A DNA stretch of 13,934 nucleotides. Source: CAYRGC01 sp964423795. GTDB taxonomy: Bacteria > Patescibacteriota > Gracilibacteria > Peribacterales > Peribacteraceae. A program made the position numbers and the translations under genes. Numbering within the stretch: position 1 is the stretch's first letter; every line of letters begins with the position of its first letter. Positions 5,775 through 13,267 of the stretch are shown piece after piece. The stretch lies in NCBI GenBank assembly GCA_964423795.1, contig CAYRGC010000026.1, forward strand, positions 1 through 13,934, written 5' to 3'. The notes under the pieces are model-generated. The model made no database searches. It saw nothing but the letters and a program-made list of their open reading frames with translations, and was not told the origin of the DNA.

Positions 5775-8248
5775 ACCCCTTCCGTTTCCGCCACCGCTTC
5801 GCCGCCGCCCTCGCGCTGCTCGCGCTCGGAGCCGGCGCGTCGGCGCAGGAGCTCGCGCCGATCCCGCAGGAACTGCCGACGAACGTCCCCGTGGGCGAGA
5901 TCTTCGAGATCATCGGCGCGGGACTTCCGACGGACGCCTGGAGCTGGACGCTCACGAAAGACGGCTCCTTCCTCGAGGCCAGTCGCGAGCGCGTGTTCCA
6001 TCTCCGATTGCTCGAACCGGGCGCGTACACGCTGGAAGCGATGGTCATCAATCCGGACCGCGGCACCCAGGTCCGTCGCAATATCGTCCTGAACGCCCAA
6101 AGCCTTCCGGTGCCTCCCCCGTCGGCGAGCGACATGCTCGTCGTCGCCGATCCCGCGTTCACGCAGCAAGGCATCGCGCTTCCGGCTGGCAAGCAGCTGC
6201 TCAAGCTGACGCCGACCGGCAACGCGAAGGGCCGCATCCGCGTCGATCTCGATTCTCTCCATGACTCCGACGGGGACGGCGATCCGGCCAACGACGACGA
6301 GACGCAAGGCGCGCTCTTCGCCACCGACGGCACGCCGATCTACGTCTGGTTCCCGCGGATCACGCGCGGACAGGCCATGATCCTCTCCGCCGAGACCGCC
6401 TCGGGTTCTCCCGCCACGGCGAAGGTTCCCGTCTCGGGAGTCGACGTGCCTGAGGAAAAGGAAGGTGACACCCTGCCGCCCCTCACGCCCGACGACATCC
6501 ACGTGAACGTGAACGGCAACGGCGACGTGACCTTCGCCATGCCGGTCACGGCGGATCGCCAGGACGTCCTGCTCTATCGCTGGGATTTCGGCGACGGCCA
6601 CGAGAGCCTGCGCGACGTGCCGACCCACCGCTACTTCCGCGAGGGCACGTACACGGTCAAGGCCCAGGCCCTCGACATGCGCACGGGCCAGGTGCTGACG
6701 AGCGCCGAGCGCGAGATCACGATCACGGCGTCCGACATGCTCCCGCCGTCGTCCTCGAGCTCCGCGGAAGGCGCACGTTCGTCGTCTCGGTCGAGCGTGG
6801 AATCCTCCTCGTCCTCGAGCGTCGCATCGACCGCGTCCTCCTCCGTGGAACCCGTCTCCTCGGCGTCGTCCGTCGCTTCCGGCGGGAAAGGTTTCGACAT
6901 GACCTTCCTGTGGACGATCCTGAAGCTGATCGGCGTCGCGATCCTGGCGGTCGCGGTCGGCCTCGGCCTGAGCTGGCTCCTCGGCAAAGGCCTGAAGGCG
7001 CTTCGCTCCGCACGCGAGAAGAAGCCGGATGACGGCGCTCCGTTGAGCGCCGCCGCGGATCCGCTTGCTCCCGCCCCTGCCGTGACGCTGCGCAAAAGCG
7101 CCGTCGTCGACGCGAACGTGACCGCGGCTGCCCAGCCCCCGCCCGCGCCCGCCGAGGAAATCGACGAATCGAAGGCGCCCTCGTGGCTCAAGAAAGGACT
7201 GGAGGCCACGATCTCCCCGAAGGAGGAAGCGGCTCCCGCACCGGAACCGATCCCGGCTCCCGCCCCGTCCGAGCCGACCCCGGCGCAAGAGCCCGTTGCC
7301 GCGAGCGAATCGACGCCGCCGTGGCTTGAGCCGGCACCCGAGCCCGCACCCGCGGCGCCCGCTCCGGCACCGCAGCCCGTCCCCGCGCCCGTGACCCCGG
7401 CTCCCGCCCCGGCGCAGGAAACCCCGTCGACGGACGAGGGAACGGTTCCGCCGTGGCTGTCGGCCGGCATGGACACGCCGATCGCCACACCCGCACAGGC
7501 GACCGAGCCGGCACCCGTTCCCGCACCCGAGCCCGTACCGGCGACGGAGCCTGCTGCTCCCGCGACAAACGACACCGCGCTCCCGCCCTGGCTGGAAGAG
7601 CAACCCGCGCCCGTGGCACCCACGCCGATGCCCGAGCCGATCCCCTCACCCGTCCAAGAGACGCCGACGGAGCAGGCGACCCTGCCGCCGTGGCTCCAGC
7701 AGGAACCCGCGACGACGCCGGTGACGCAACCCGCTCCTGCCGCGGAGGCGAGCGAGCCGGCACCGCTCCCCTCACCCGCGGAGGAAACGCCGAAAACGGA
7801 GATGGCGGCTCCGGCACCCGTGGCGACCGAACCCGTTTCGACGCCCGCCCCGGTACCCGCTGCCGCAGTGACCACGACGCAAACCACGGAAACGCCGAAG
7901 GCTCCCACGACGAGTTCCGCCACTGTGACACCGTCTGCGGACGAGGCCGCCAAGGCCGAACGCGAGCGCGAGCGCCGTCGCCGCAAGCGCCAGCGGTATC
8001 GCGAGAACCTCAAGAAGCGCCAGACCGCGGATCAGGCCGCCGGAAAAACAGCCCTCGCCCCCGCGAAAAAGCCCATGCAAACCGCCTCGGCGCCCGTCGC
8101 GCGCTCCCTTCCGGCCGAGCCCGCCGCCGAAGACCGCAAAACGGTGCCGCCCGCCGACGACAGCATCGCCTTCGTGATCCGGGCGGACAGCATCACTCCC
8201 CCGGAGGAACCGAAAGACGACGACCACGGCGACGTGGGTCACCCCTGA
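5771..8248 (+). CDS. PKD-domain single-pass membrane protein with Pro-rich tail and repeated WL motifs
   Basis: An 825-residue protein. A signal peptide (1-25, GASA/QE) is followed by an Ig/PKD-like domain (about 36-110). An Asp-rich loop DSDGDGDPANDDE (165-177) looks calcium-binding. A clear PKD domain (about 240-320) has WDFGDG at 271-276 and HRYFREGTYTVK. A Ser-rich stalk (326-370) leads to one TM helix (about 378-405) with basic residues after it. The outside-in topology leaves about 420 cytoplasmic residues rich in Pro, Ala and Glu. That tail carries five tryptophan motifs: SWL at W472, then PPWL at W518, W562, W607 and W641. A basic, probably helical stretch (726-751) precedes an acidic C-terminus. 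The start at 5771 is chosen because it overlaps the pilin stop (ATGA) and begins the signal peptide; the frame itself opens further upstream. The function is unknown; coupling with the pilin suggests an envelope-spanning scaffold or adhesin. Large minus-strand ORFs opposite are composition artefacts. Confidence 0.85.
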   Translation: MNPFRFRHRFAAALALLALGAGASAQELAPIPQELPTNVPVGEIFEIIGAGLPTDAWSWTLTKDGSFLEASRERVFHLRLLEPGAYTLEAMVINPDRGTQVRRNIVLNAQSLPVPPPSASDMLVVADPAFTQQGIALPAGKQLLKLTPTGNAKGRIRVDLDSLHDSDGDGDPANDDETQGALFATDGTPIYVWFPRITRGQAMILSAETASGSPATAKVPVSGVDVPEEKEGDTLPPLTPDDIHVNVNGNGDVTFAMPVTADRQDVLLYRWDFGDGHESLRDVPTHRYFREGTYTVKAQALDMRTGQVLTSAEREITITASDMLPPSSSSSAEGARSSSRSSVESSSSSSVASTASSSVEPVSSASSVASGGKGFDMTFLWTILKLIGVAILAVAVGLGLSWLLGKGLKALRSAREKKPDDGAPLSAAADPLAPAPAVTLRKSAVVDANVTAAAQPPPAPAEEIDESKAPSWLKKGLEATISPKEEAAPAPEPIPAPAPSEPTPAQEPVAASESTPPWLEPAPEPAPAAPAPAPQPVPAPVTPAPAPAQETPSTDEGTVPPWLSAGMDTPIATPAQATEPAPVPAPEPVPATEPAAPATNDTALPPWLEEQPAPVAPTPMPEPIPSPVQETPTEQATLPPWLQQEPATTPVTQPAPAAEASEPAPLPSPAEETPKTEMAAPAPVATEPVSTPAPVPAAAVTTTQTTETPKAPTTSSATVTPSADEAAKAERERERRRRKRQRYRENLKKRQTADQAAGKTALAPAKKPMQTASAPVARSLPAEPAAEDRKTVPPADDSIAFVIRADSITPPEEPKDDDHGDVGHP

Positions 8249-9030
8249 CGATCCGTCCCTCCATCGAGGAAGGCACGCTCGAACGATTCTTCCATCAGCC
8301 GCTCGATCGTTTCGGGCGCGATGGCGCCGTCGTCTCCTTGGAGGCGCTCGTACCTCCGGCGGTACACGTCTAAAAACAGATCCATGACGGCGGAGGCGAA
8401 CGCGTACACGCCCGGATGAGCGGGGCAGGAACGCCGCAGCCGCGGTTGCGCGTCCTCGCGCGGGTACCAACGCGGGTTCGTGAGCGCGGCGGCGGTTTCC
8501 CGGCGGAACGCGTCACTCACGTCGTCGCCCTCCATGGCGCCGACGAGCGACTTGCCTATGCGGTGCTTGATCGCGCCGGAAACCTCGTCGGGATATCCCG
8601 CCAGCAATTCCGCCGCCGTCGCGACGGCGTTCTTCTTCCCCTCGAAGGCCGAGGGCGGCATGGGCGGCGACTTGGCGTTGAGCGCGAACGCCACGACGCA
8701 GACGGCGTCGATCGCGGGCCTAAGGAATCGCAGGATGAGCGCGCGCTCCGTCTCCGGATATTCCTCCGCGATGATCGTGACGAAGCTCCGGATCAGGATG
8801 TCGATGCCCGTGCCGGTCTGATTGTCGCCGACGAGGATCGTGTCGTCGAACGCGTCGTCCATCGTGCGCAGCATCGATAGCAAAAACTCCCGGCTGGCCG
8901 CGACCGAGAGCGCCACCTCGACGCAGCGCTTTTGGAACGGCGTTTCCTGTCCGGCCTCCGGGTAGGGCGGCCGGCGCAAGCCCGTACGCGCTTCCAGGAC
9001 GTCGCCGAGGAGGGCTTCGAGATTCTTCAC
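8239..9030 (-). CDS. Conserved-looking hypothetical protein, mostly helical, soluble
   Basis: A 263-residue product that I do not recognise. It has no signal peptide, and hydrophobic stretches such as ALILRFLRPAIDAVCVVAFAL (97-117) look amphipathic rather than clearly membrane-spanning. The middle (EGKKNAVATAAELLAG, EVSGAIKHRIGKSL) and the C-terminus (AFASAVMDLFLDVYRRRYERL, APETIERLMEESFERAFL) are strongly helical, and the regular amino-acid pattern supports a real gene. GTG at 9030 is the start; TATACT lies ten bases upstream with no Shine-Dalgarno. The stop overlaps the end of the convergent PKD gene by ten bases (8239-8248). No catalytic motif is visible. A regulatory or structural role is possible but unsupported. 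Confidence 0.7.
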   Translation of the reverse strand: MKNLEALLGDVLEARTGLRRPPYPEAGQETPFQKRCVEVALSVAASREFLLSMLRTMDDAFDDTILVGDNQTGTGIDILIRSFVTIIAEEYPETERALILRFLRPAIDAVCVVAFALNAKSPPMPPSAFEGKKNAVATAAELLAGYPDEVSGAIKHRIGKSLVGAMEGDDVSDAFRRETAAALTNPRWYPREDAQPRLRRSCPAHPGVYAFASAVMDLFLDVYRRRYERLQGDDGAIAPETIERLMEESFERAFLDGGTDRQG

Positions 9031-9040
9031 GAAAGGACCG

Positions 9041-9046
9041 AGTATA
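9041..9046 (-). promoter_or_regulatory. Candidate -10 element for the hypothetical gene
   Basis: On the minus strand TATACT (five of six to TATAAT) ends exactly ten bases before the GTG at 9030. Transcription from it would start about three bases before the codon, making a nearly leaderless mRNA. No good -35 is seen at standard spacing. Confidence 0.4.
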
Positions 9047-9139
9047 GCCTATTTCGCCTCGGCAACCGAAGGCTCTGGCCATCTGGAACGAATATCAGTA
9101 CCATTTCGCAGCCCCATAGCGGGCGTAGCTCCCATCTTC

Positions 9140-9155
9140 GTCAGCCTAGGCTGAC
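9140..9155. repeat. 16-bp perfect palindrome GTCAGCCTAGGCTGAC
   Basis: An exact 16-bp palindrome lies between the hypothetical gene and tRNA-His, flanked by CTTC and TTCGG and followed by the G-rich CGGGCAGGCAG. It could be a dimeric operator or part of a dispersed palindromic repeat. The preceding GCGGGCGTAGCTC resembles a tRNA 5' end but does not continue as one. Confidence 0.5.
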
Positions 9156-9209
9156 TTCGGCGGGCAGGCAGCTGGTTCAGCTTTCACATCATCGTCCACT
9201 CGATCGAAT

Positions 9210-9287
9210 GGCGAGCGTAGCTCAGCTGGTTAGAGCATCAGGTTGTGGTCCTGAGGGTCGCGGGTTCGAATCCCGTCGCTCGCCCCA
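9210..9287 (+). tRNA. tRNA-His (anticodon GTG), CCA encoded
   Basis: A complete cloverleaf. The acceptor stem GCGAGCG (9211-9217) pairs with CGCTCGC (9277-9283). The D arm is GCTC/GAGC. The anticodon stem TCAGG/CCTGA holds loop TTGTGGT with anticodon GTG at 9245-9247. The T arm GCGGG-TTCGAAT-CCCGT is standard. An extra G at 9210 faces discriminator C73 (9284), the G-1:C73 identity pair specific to tRNA-His. CCA is encoded at 9285-9287. A small GTTCC/GGAAC hairpin (9297-9310) follows, without a T-run. The cognate synthetase gene hisS begins 682 bp downstream. Confidence 0.96.
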
Positions 9288-9435
9288 TCCGTCTTCGTTC
9301 CTGCGGGAACTATGGCGAGATAAGAATACGATAGATAAACAAGTGCTTGGCCGGCGAGGCATGCGAGAAAGTGCGAAGCCGGATCTCTTGCCACGTCTTT
9401 TTGCGAAGATACCGAGCACTGCCATCGAATGGATC

Positions 9436-9864
9436 TCAGCGCACGAGAACGATGCCAAGGACCGTGAGTCCGCACCCGTACAGGAACAGCACGGCCCAAT
9501 ACGCGACGTGCCGCTGCCAACGAGGCCTCTTCGTCATCAAACGAAAGCCGACGACGTATGCGAGCACGAGCCCCGGCGGCAGCAGCCAGGTACAGAGAAT
9601 GGCGAGCGGCCAGGCCGCGGCATCGCCTTGCATCGATGGATACTCGAAGATGGATCGGTATCCCAGCGGCCCAAACAGTACCGAGAAAACGGCATCCGGA
9701 AGCCCGTAAGCGAGAAATCCGGGAATACCCATCCCGGGAATGAATCCGAAGACACCTACGCCTACGGCAAGCAGAACAATGGTCAGAAGACGAAACTGGC
9801 CGTCGATCCGCTGATACCGCACGGATATGGACGATACCATTCCTCCCTGCACATCGCACCGCAT
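9436..9864 (-). CDS. Small multipass membrane protein of unknown function
   Basis: About 142 residues with three or four hydrophobic segments: about 25-42, possibly 49-66, 84-108 and 119-141. The loops are short and include IPGMGIPGF and GPLGYRSIFEYPSMQG; a basic loop TKRPRWQR (111-118) precedes the last helix. I do not recognise the family. Membrane topology and the absence of a better ORF on the other strand support coding. The start is uncertain: the ATG at 9864 is the first, the ATG at 9840 has GGAGG almost touching it (too close for normal use), and a later GTG would give a protein that begins just before the first helix. It lies on the opposite strand between tRNA-His and hisS, diverging from hisS. 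Confidence 0.6.
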   Translation of the reverse strand: MRCDVQGGMVSSISVRYQRIDGQFRLLTIVLLAVGVGVFGFIPGMGIPGFLAYGLPDAVFSVLFGPLGYRSIFEYPSMQGDAAAWPLAILCTWLLPPGLVLAYVVGFRLMTKRPRWQRHVAYWAVLFLYGCGLTVLGIVLVR

Positions 9865-9953
9865 CCGCCCGGGAAGCGTGTAAAAGACCTCTCATGCGCT
9901 TTTCTCCGGTCCTTTCCCCGTCATTTTCCCTTCCTCAAGCCAATTTCTTCCGG

Positions 9954-9959
9954 TAGACT
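9954..9959 (+). promoter_or_regulatory. Candidate -10 element of hisS
   Basis: TAGACT ends exactly ten bases before the hisS ATG, the same spacing as seen for the gene starting at 9030. It matches four of six -10 positions. No clear -35 or Shine-Dalgarno is present, fitting a nearly leaderless transcript. Confidence 0.35.
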
Positions 9960-9969
9960 GGTTCCCGTT

Positions 9970-11319
9970 ATGTCCGAACCGCTCTTCCGCACGCCCAAAG
10001 GCACGCACGACGTCCTCCCCGAGGACCACCAGTACATGACGTACATCAAGAAGGCCGTGCGTCATCGCGCGCGACAGGCGGGCTTCCGGCGCATCGATCC
10101 GCCGATGTTCGAGCAACGCGGCGTCTTCGAGCGCGGTATCGGCGAGCACACGGACATCGTGGAGAAGGAACTCTTCACCGTGATCGGTCGTCGCGCCAAG
10201 GACGAGGGCAGCGAGCGCGAGTACGCGCTCCGCCCGGAGTTCACGGCCGGCATCTGCCGCGCGTACGTGGAGCACGGCATGCAGCAGCTGCCGCAGCCGG
10301 TGGAGCTCTACGCCATCGGCCAGTGCTTCCGCTACGACCGTCCGCAGAAGGGACGCTACCGCCAGTTCCACCAGTTCGACTTCGAGGTGATCGGCCTCAA
10401 GGACGCGTCGCTCGACGCGCAGCTCATCCACGTCCTCACGAAGATCTTCGCGGATCTCCAGATCCTCGACCGCCTCACGCTGCAACTCAATAACATCGGC
10501 GACAGCGAGGCCAGGAAGGCCTTCGTGCAGGCGCTCAAGGATTACTTCATCGGCAAGGAGCGCAACCTTCCGGAGGATGACCAGCGCCGCCTCCAGACCA
10601 ATCCCCTGCGCCTTCTCGATTCCAAGGAAGAGGACACGCAGATCCTGCTGAAAAACGCCCCCACGCTCGATCAGTTCATCACGAAGGAGAGCAAGGAATA
10701 CCACGAGACCCTTCTCGAGTACCTCGATACCCTCGGGGTGAAGTACGCGCTCAACAAGGGGCTCGTCCGCGGTCTCGACTACTACAACCAGACCGTCTTC
10801 GAGTTCTGGGACAGCTCCACCGGCGCGCAGAACGCGGTGGGCGGCGGCGGCCGGTACGACGGGCTCATCGAGCTCCTCGGCGGCAAGCCCACGCCGGGCA
10901 TCGGCTTCGCCTGCGGCATGGAGCGCGTGATCTGGCACATGAAGGAGGCGGGTATCACGGCGCCGGACAAGGACCAGGTCGACGTCTTCGTCGCGCAACT
11001 CGGCCCCGAGGCGAAGAAGCAGTGCCTCACGCTCGTGAGCAACCTCCGCGAGCAGGGCGTACACACCGTCGGCGCGCTCGGGGAGGCCAGCCTCAAGAGC
11101 CAGATGCGCCTGGCAGACAAGTTCGAGGCGCGCTACGCGCTGCTGCTCGGCAAGATCGAGGTGAAGGAAGGCACGATCATCCTGCGCGACATGAGGGCAG
11201 GAAAGCAGAAGCAGATCAAGTACGAGCACGCCATCCCGCAGATCATCGAACTCCTGGGCAAGAAGAACCTCGACAAGTACGTGCTCAAGGATCATCTCGG
11301 TACCTACGAGATGGAGTGA
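9970..11319 (+). CDS. hisS: Histidyl-tRNA synthetase
   Basis: A 449-residue class II synthetase that charges tRNA-His with histidine in the cytoplasm. It has the HisRS hallmarks in order: the N-terminal TPKGTHDVLP (8-17), the ALRPEFT region (86-92), motif 2 (GQCFRYDRPQKGRYRQF, 117-133), the histidine-binding signature LVRGLDYYNQTVFEF (265-279), GGGRYDGLI (292-300), and motif 3 (GIGFACGMER, 310-319). The C-terminal anticodon-binding domain spans about 336-430 (VDVFVAQLG to IIELLG). The length is typical, with about 20 extra residues at the C-terminus. ATG 9970 is chosen because the sequence begins with the family N-terminus there; the open frame upstream through the tRNA is accidental. The GT2 gene follows after one base, so they are likely co-transcribed. 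Confidence 0.97.
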   Translation: MSEPLFRTPKGTHDVLPEDHQYMTYIKKAVRHRARQAGFRRIDPPMFEQRGVFERGIGEHTDIVEKELFTVIGRRAKDEGSEREYALRPEFTAGICRAYVEHGMQQLPQPVELYAIGQCFRYDRPQKGRYRQFHQFDFEVIGLKDASLDAQLIHVLTKIFADLQILDRLTLQLNNIGDSEARKAFVQALKDYFIGKERNLPEDDQRRLQTNPLRLLDSKEEDTQILLKNAPTLDQFITKESKEYHETLLEYLDTLGVKYALNKGLVRGLDYYNQTVFEFWDSSTGAQNAVGGGGRYDGLIELLGGKPTPGIGFACGMERVIWHMKEAGITAPDKDQVDVFVAQLGPEAKKQCLTLVSNLREQGVHTVGALGEASLKSQMRLADKFEARYALLLGKIEVKEGTIILRDMRAGKQKQIKYEHAIPQIIELLGKKNLDKYVLKDHLGTYEME

Positions 11320-11320
11320 C

Positions 11321-12046
11321 ATGCCGACCGGCTCCGCCGCCACCGTCGTCATTCCGGCGTATAACGAAGAGGCCATCATCGAAACGTGCCTTGAGGCGCT
11401 CTGCCGTCAGGATACGACCGAACCTTTCGACGTGATCGTGGTCGATAACCGCTCGAGCGACCGTACCGGGGAGAAGGCCGGCGCCTTCGCCGGACGCCTG
11501 GCGCTCACGGTCCTGCGGGAGGAGAAGCCGGGACGGGGCGCCGCGCGCGCCGCGGGATTCGCCGCGGCCCGGGGAGACGTGATCTTCTCGACCGATGCCG
11601 ACGCCGTCGTGCCCCCGGATTGGCTCTCGAGCCACCTGCGCGAGCTCGCCGCGCATCCCGAAGCGGCGGCCGTGACGGGACCCGCCAGGATCGAAGACCT
11701 CTCGCCCTGGAAGAACGCACTTCTCACCCGGAGCTTCCCGCTCTATATCCGGATCGGCATGTTCTTCATGGGATACACCTGCATGAACGGCTTCAACTTC
11801 TCGGTGCGCCGGGAAGCGTACGCGGCATCGGGCGGTTTCGACCCTGAAGCCGACGCGCAGGAGGATATGGATCTCACGCTCCGCGTGCGCAAGCACGGCA
11901 AGATCCGGTACGTATCGACGGCGCCGATCATCTCCGGACGCCGCTTCCGCGAGGGGCTCTTCAAGGCGTGGTTCGAGTACGCGAAGACCTTCTGGCTCAG
12001 GTTCGTTTGCGGAAGAAGGAGGGTACGGTTACGTAACGTGAAGTGA
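11321..12046 (+). CDS. Family 2 glycosyltransferase (GT-A fold)
   Basis: A 241-residue transferase expected to move a sugar from a nucleotide-sugar donor to a lipid, glycan or protein acceptor at the inner membrane face. The GT-A nucleotide-binding start is TVVIPAYNEEAIIE (8-21). VDNRSSDRT lies at 41-49. The metal-binding DxD is STDADAVVPPDW, with D92 and D94. The acceptor-side acidic motif is EDMDL (181-185), after SVRREAYAASGGFDP. A short hydrophobic stretch (about 143-152) and a very basic C-terminus (GRRRVRLRNVK) suggest peripheral membrane contact; no full TM domain is present. It begins one base after the hisS stop, with GGAG four bases before the ATG, one of the few Shine-Dalgarno-like sites here. 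Its last 50 bases overlap the end of the convergent GT4 gene. Substrate unknown. Confidence 0.9.
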   Translation: MPTGSAATVVIPAYNEEAIIETCLEALCRQDTTEPFDVIVVDNRSSDRTGEKAGAFAGRLALTVLREEKPGRGAARAAGFAAARGDVIFSTDADAVVPPDWLSSHLRELAAHPEAAAVTGPARIEDLSPWKNALLTRSFPLYIRIGMFFMGYTCMNGFNFSVRREAYAASGGFDPEADAQEDMDLTLRVRKHGKIRYVSTAPIISGRRFREGLFKAWFEYAKTFWLRFVCGRRRVRLRNVK

Positions 12047-13253
12047 CGGCGCGCAGGCCGTTCGACGGTTTTTCGGCGTGCGCGTCGATGGCGCGTTGGT
12101 AGATGCGCACGAGCTTGTCCGTGACCGCGGGGAGCGCGAAGAACCGGTGACGGCGCAGCGATTTTCTGGCCATCGACCGGTACAGCGCGGGATCCGCGAA
12201 GAGTTTCCTCAACGCGTCCGCGACGGCTTTCGGCGAGTTCCTGCGGACGAGGAAGCCGCTGTCCCCCACCACTTCGGGCACCGCGCCCTCCGCGACCGCG
12301 ACCAACGGAATGCCGAACGCCATCGCCTCGACGAGGACCATGCCCTGGCTCTCCATCGTGCTCGCGGTGCAGAACGCGTCCGCGACCCCGAAGATGCCGG
12401 ACTGCTGCAGCTCCGCCGGGGGGATGAATCCGGTGAAGACCGTCTGCTTCGCGATGCCCAGGGTCTTGGCGAGCGCCTGCAGTTTCTTGCGCTGGGGACC
12501 GTCGCCGACGATGAGCAGGGTCGCGTCTTCCGTCCTCGCGAGGAGGGTGAATGCCTTGATCACGACGTCGACGCTCTTCTCGTACGAGAGACGTCCCACG
12601 TGCAGCACGACCCTGCCCCGCAGCCCGTACCGCTCCCGCAGCGCGCCCTTCTCCTTCGCGGAAAGGGCTTTCTTGGCCGGGACGGGCACGGCGTTGGGCA
12701 GATAGGTGATGGCTTTCCGGTATCCCGTCCTGCGCAGCCCCTCGATGAGCATCTTCGAGGGGGCCAAACGCACGTCGCACGAGCCGTAAAAAGCGTACGC
12801 GTAGCCGAGCACGGCGCGCGTGAGGTAGCGGCGCACAGTCTTGCTCGATGACACGAAGGACAGGTACTCGTCGTTCTCGCCCGAGAGCAGCACGTGATTG
12901 GTGCCCACGAGCGGCTTGCCGAAGACCTTGGCCGCGATCAGGGCGTCGGCTGCGGTCAGGACCGTGGTGTGGAAGTGGATGATGTCGGGCTTGAACGTGC
13001 CGACGGCCACGAGCGCGCGTGGAAGCCCGACGAAGGGGCTGAGCCGGAAATCCGGGTACAGGAGGGCGGGAATCGACGGCAGGTCGACGATGCGGACGTT
13101 CTTCGCCGACCACAGGCGCTTCTCCGCGGGCGCGGGACACACGATCAATACCTGATGTCCGCGGGAGCCGAGCTCCTTGGCGAAATGCGCGATGGACGTG
13201 GCGACCCCGTTCACCTGCGGCAGAAAGGTATCGGTGAAGTAGGCGATGCGCAT
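11997..13253 (-). CDS. Family 4 glycosyltransferase (GT-B fold)
   Basis: A 418-residue GT-B enzyme. The N-terminal domain begins MRIAYFTDTFLPQVNGVATS (1-20), typical of GT4 enzymes related to PimB or diacylglycerol glucosyltransferases. HFHTT (93-97) and GTNH (117-120) lie in the acceptor-side cleft. The C-terminal donor domain has VLHVGRLSYEKSVD (216-229), IVGDGP (248-253) and the EX7E motif, E301 and E309 (STMESQGMVLVEAMAFGIP). These retaining enzymes use nucleotide-sugar donors to build glycolipids or polysaccharides. The start is ATG 13253, where the family N-terminus begins. The frame extends 15 codons further upstream, but those codons are translated from the adjacent repeat. There is no Shine-Dalgarno. 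It overlaps the convergent GT2 gene by 50 bp (11997-12046). Acceptor and donor are unknown. Confidence 0.93.
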   Translation of the reverse strand: MRIAYFTDTFLPQVNGVATSIAHFAKELGSRGHQVLIVCPAPAEKRLWSAKNVRIVDLPSIPALLYPDFRLSPFVGLPRALVAVGTFKPDIIHFHTTVLTAADALIAAKVFGKPLVGTNHVLLSGENDEYLSFVSSSKTVRRYLTRAVLGYAYAFYGSCDVRLAPSKMLIEGLRRTGYRKAITYLPNAVPVPAKKALSAKEKGALRERYGLRGRVVLHVGRLSYEKSVDVVIKAFTLLARTEDATLLIVGDGPQRKKLQALAKTLGIAKQTVFTGFIPPAELQQSGIFGVADAFCTASTMESQGMVLVEAMAFGIPLVAVAEGAVPEVVGDSGFLVRRNSPKAVADALRKLFADPALYRSMARKSLRRHRFFALPAVTDKLVRIYQRAIDAHAEKPSNGLRAVTSRYVTVPSFFRKRT

Positions 13254-13267
13254 GGGAGGAAGGGTAG

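Noticed and set aside
5693..8013. 636- and 460-codon minus-strand ORFs opposite the PKD gene
   Set aside because: Their translations are Arg/Gly or Ser/Gly/Ala-rich, arising from third-position G+C bias and the Pro/Ala repeats; the plus strand has a signal peptide, PKD domain and TM helix.
9119..9180. Second tRNA beginning GCGGGCGTAGCTC
   Set aside because: No D, anticodon or T arm follows, and a palindrome interrupts the sequence.
8932..9969. Upstream extension of the hisS frame
   Set aside because: It runs through the tRNA gene and intergenic DNA, and the family N-terminus begins at 9970.
9892..11379. 495-codon minus-strand ORF opposite hisS
   Set aside because: The plus strand has all class II HisRS motifs; the antisense translation is Leu/Glu/Val/Arg-biased.
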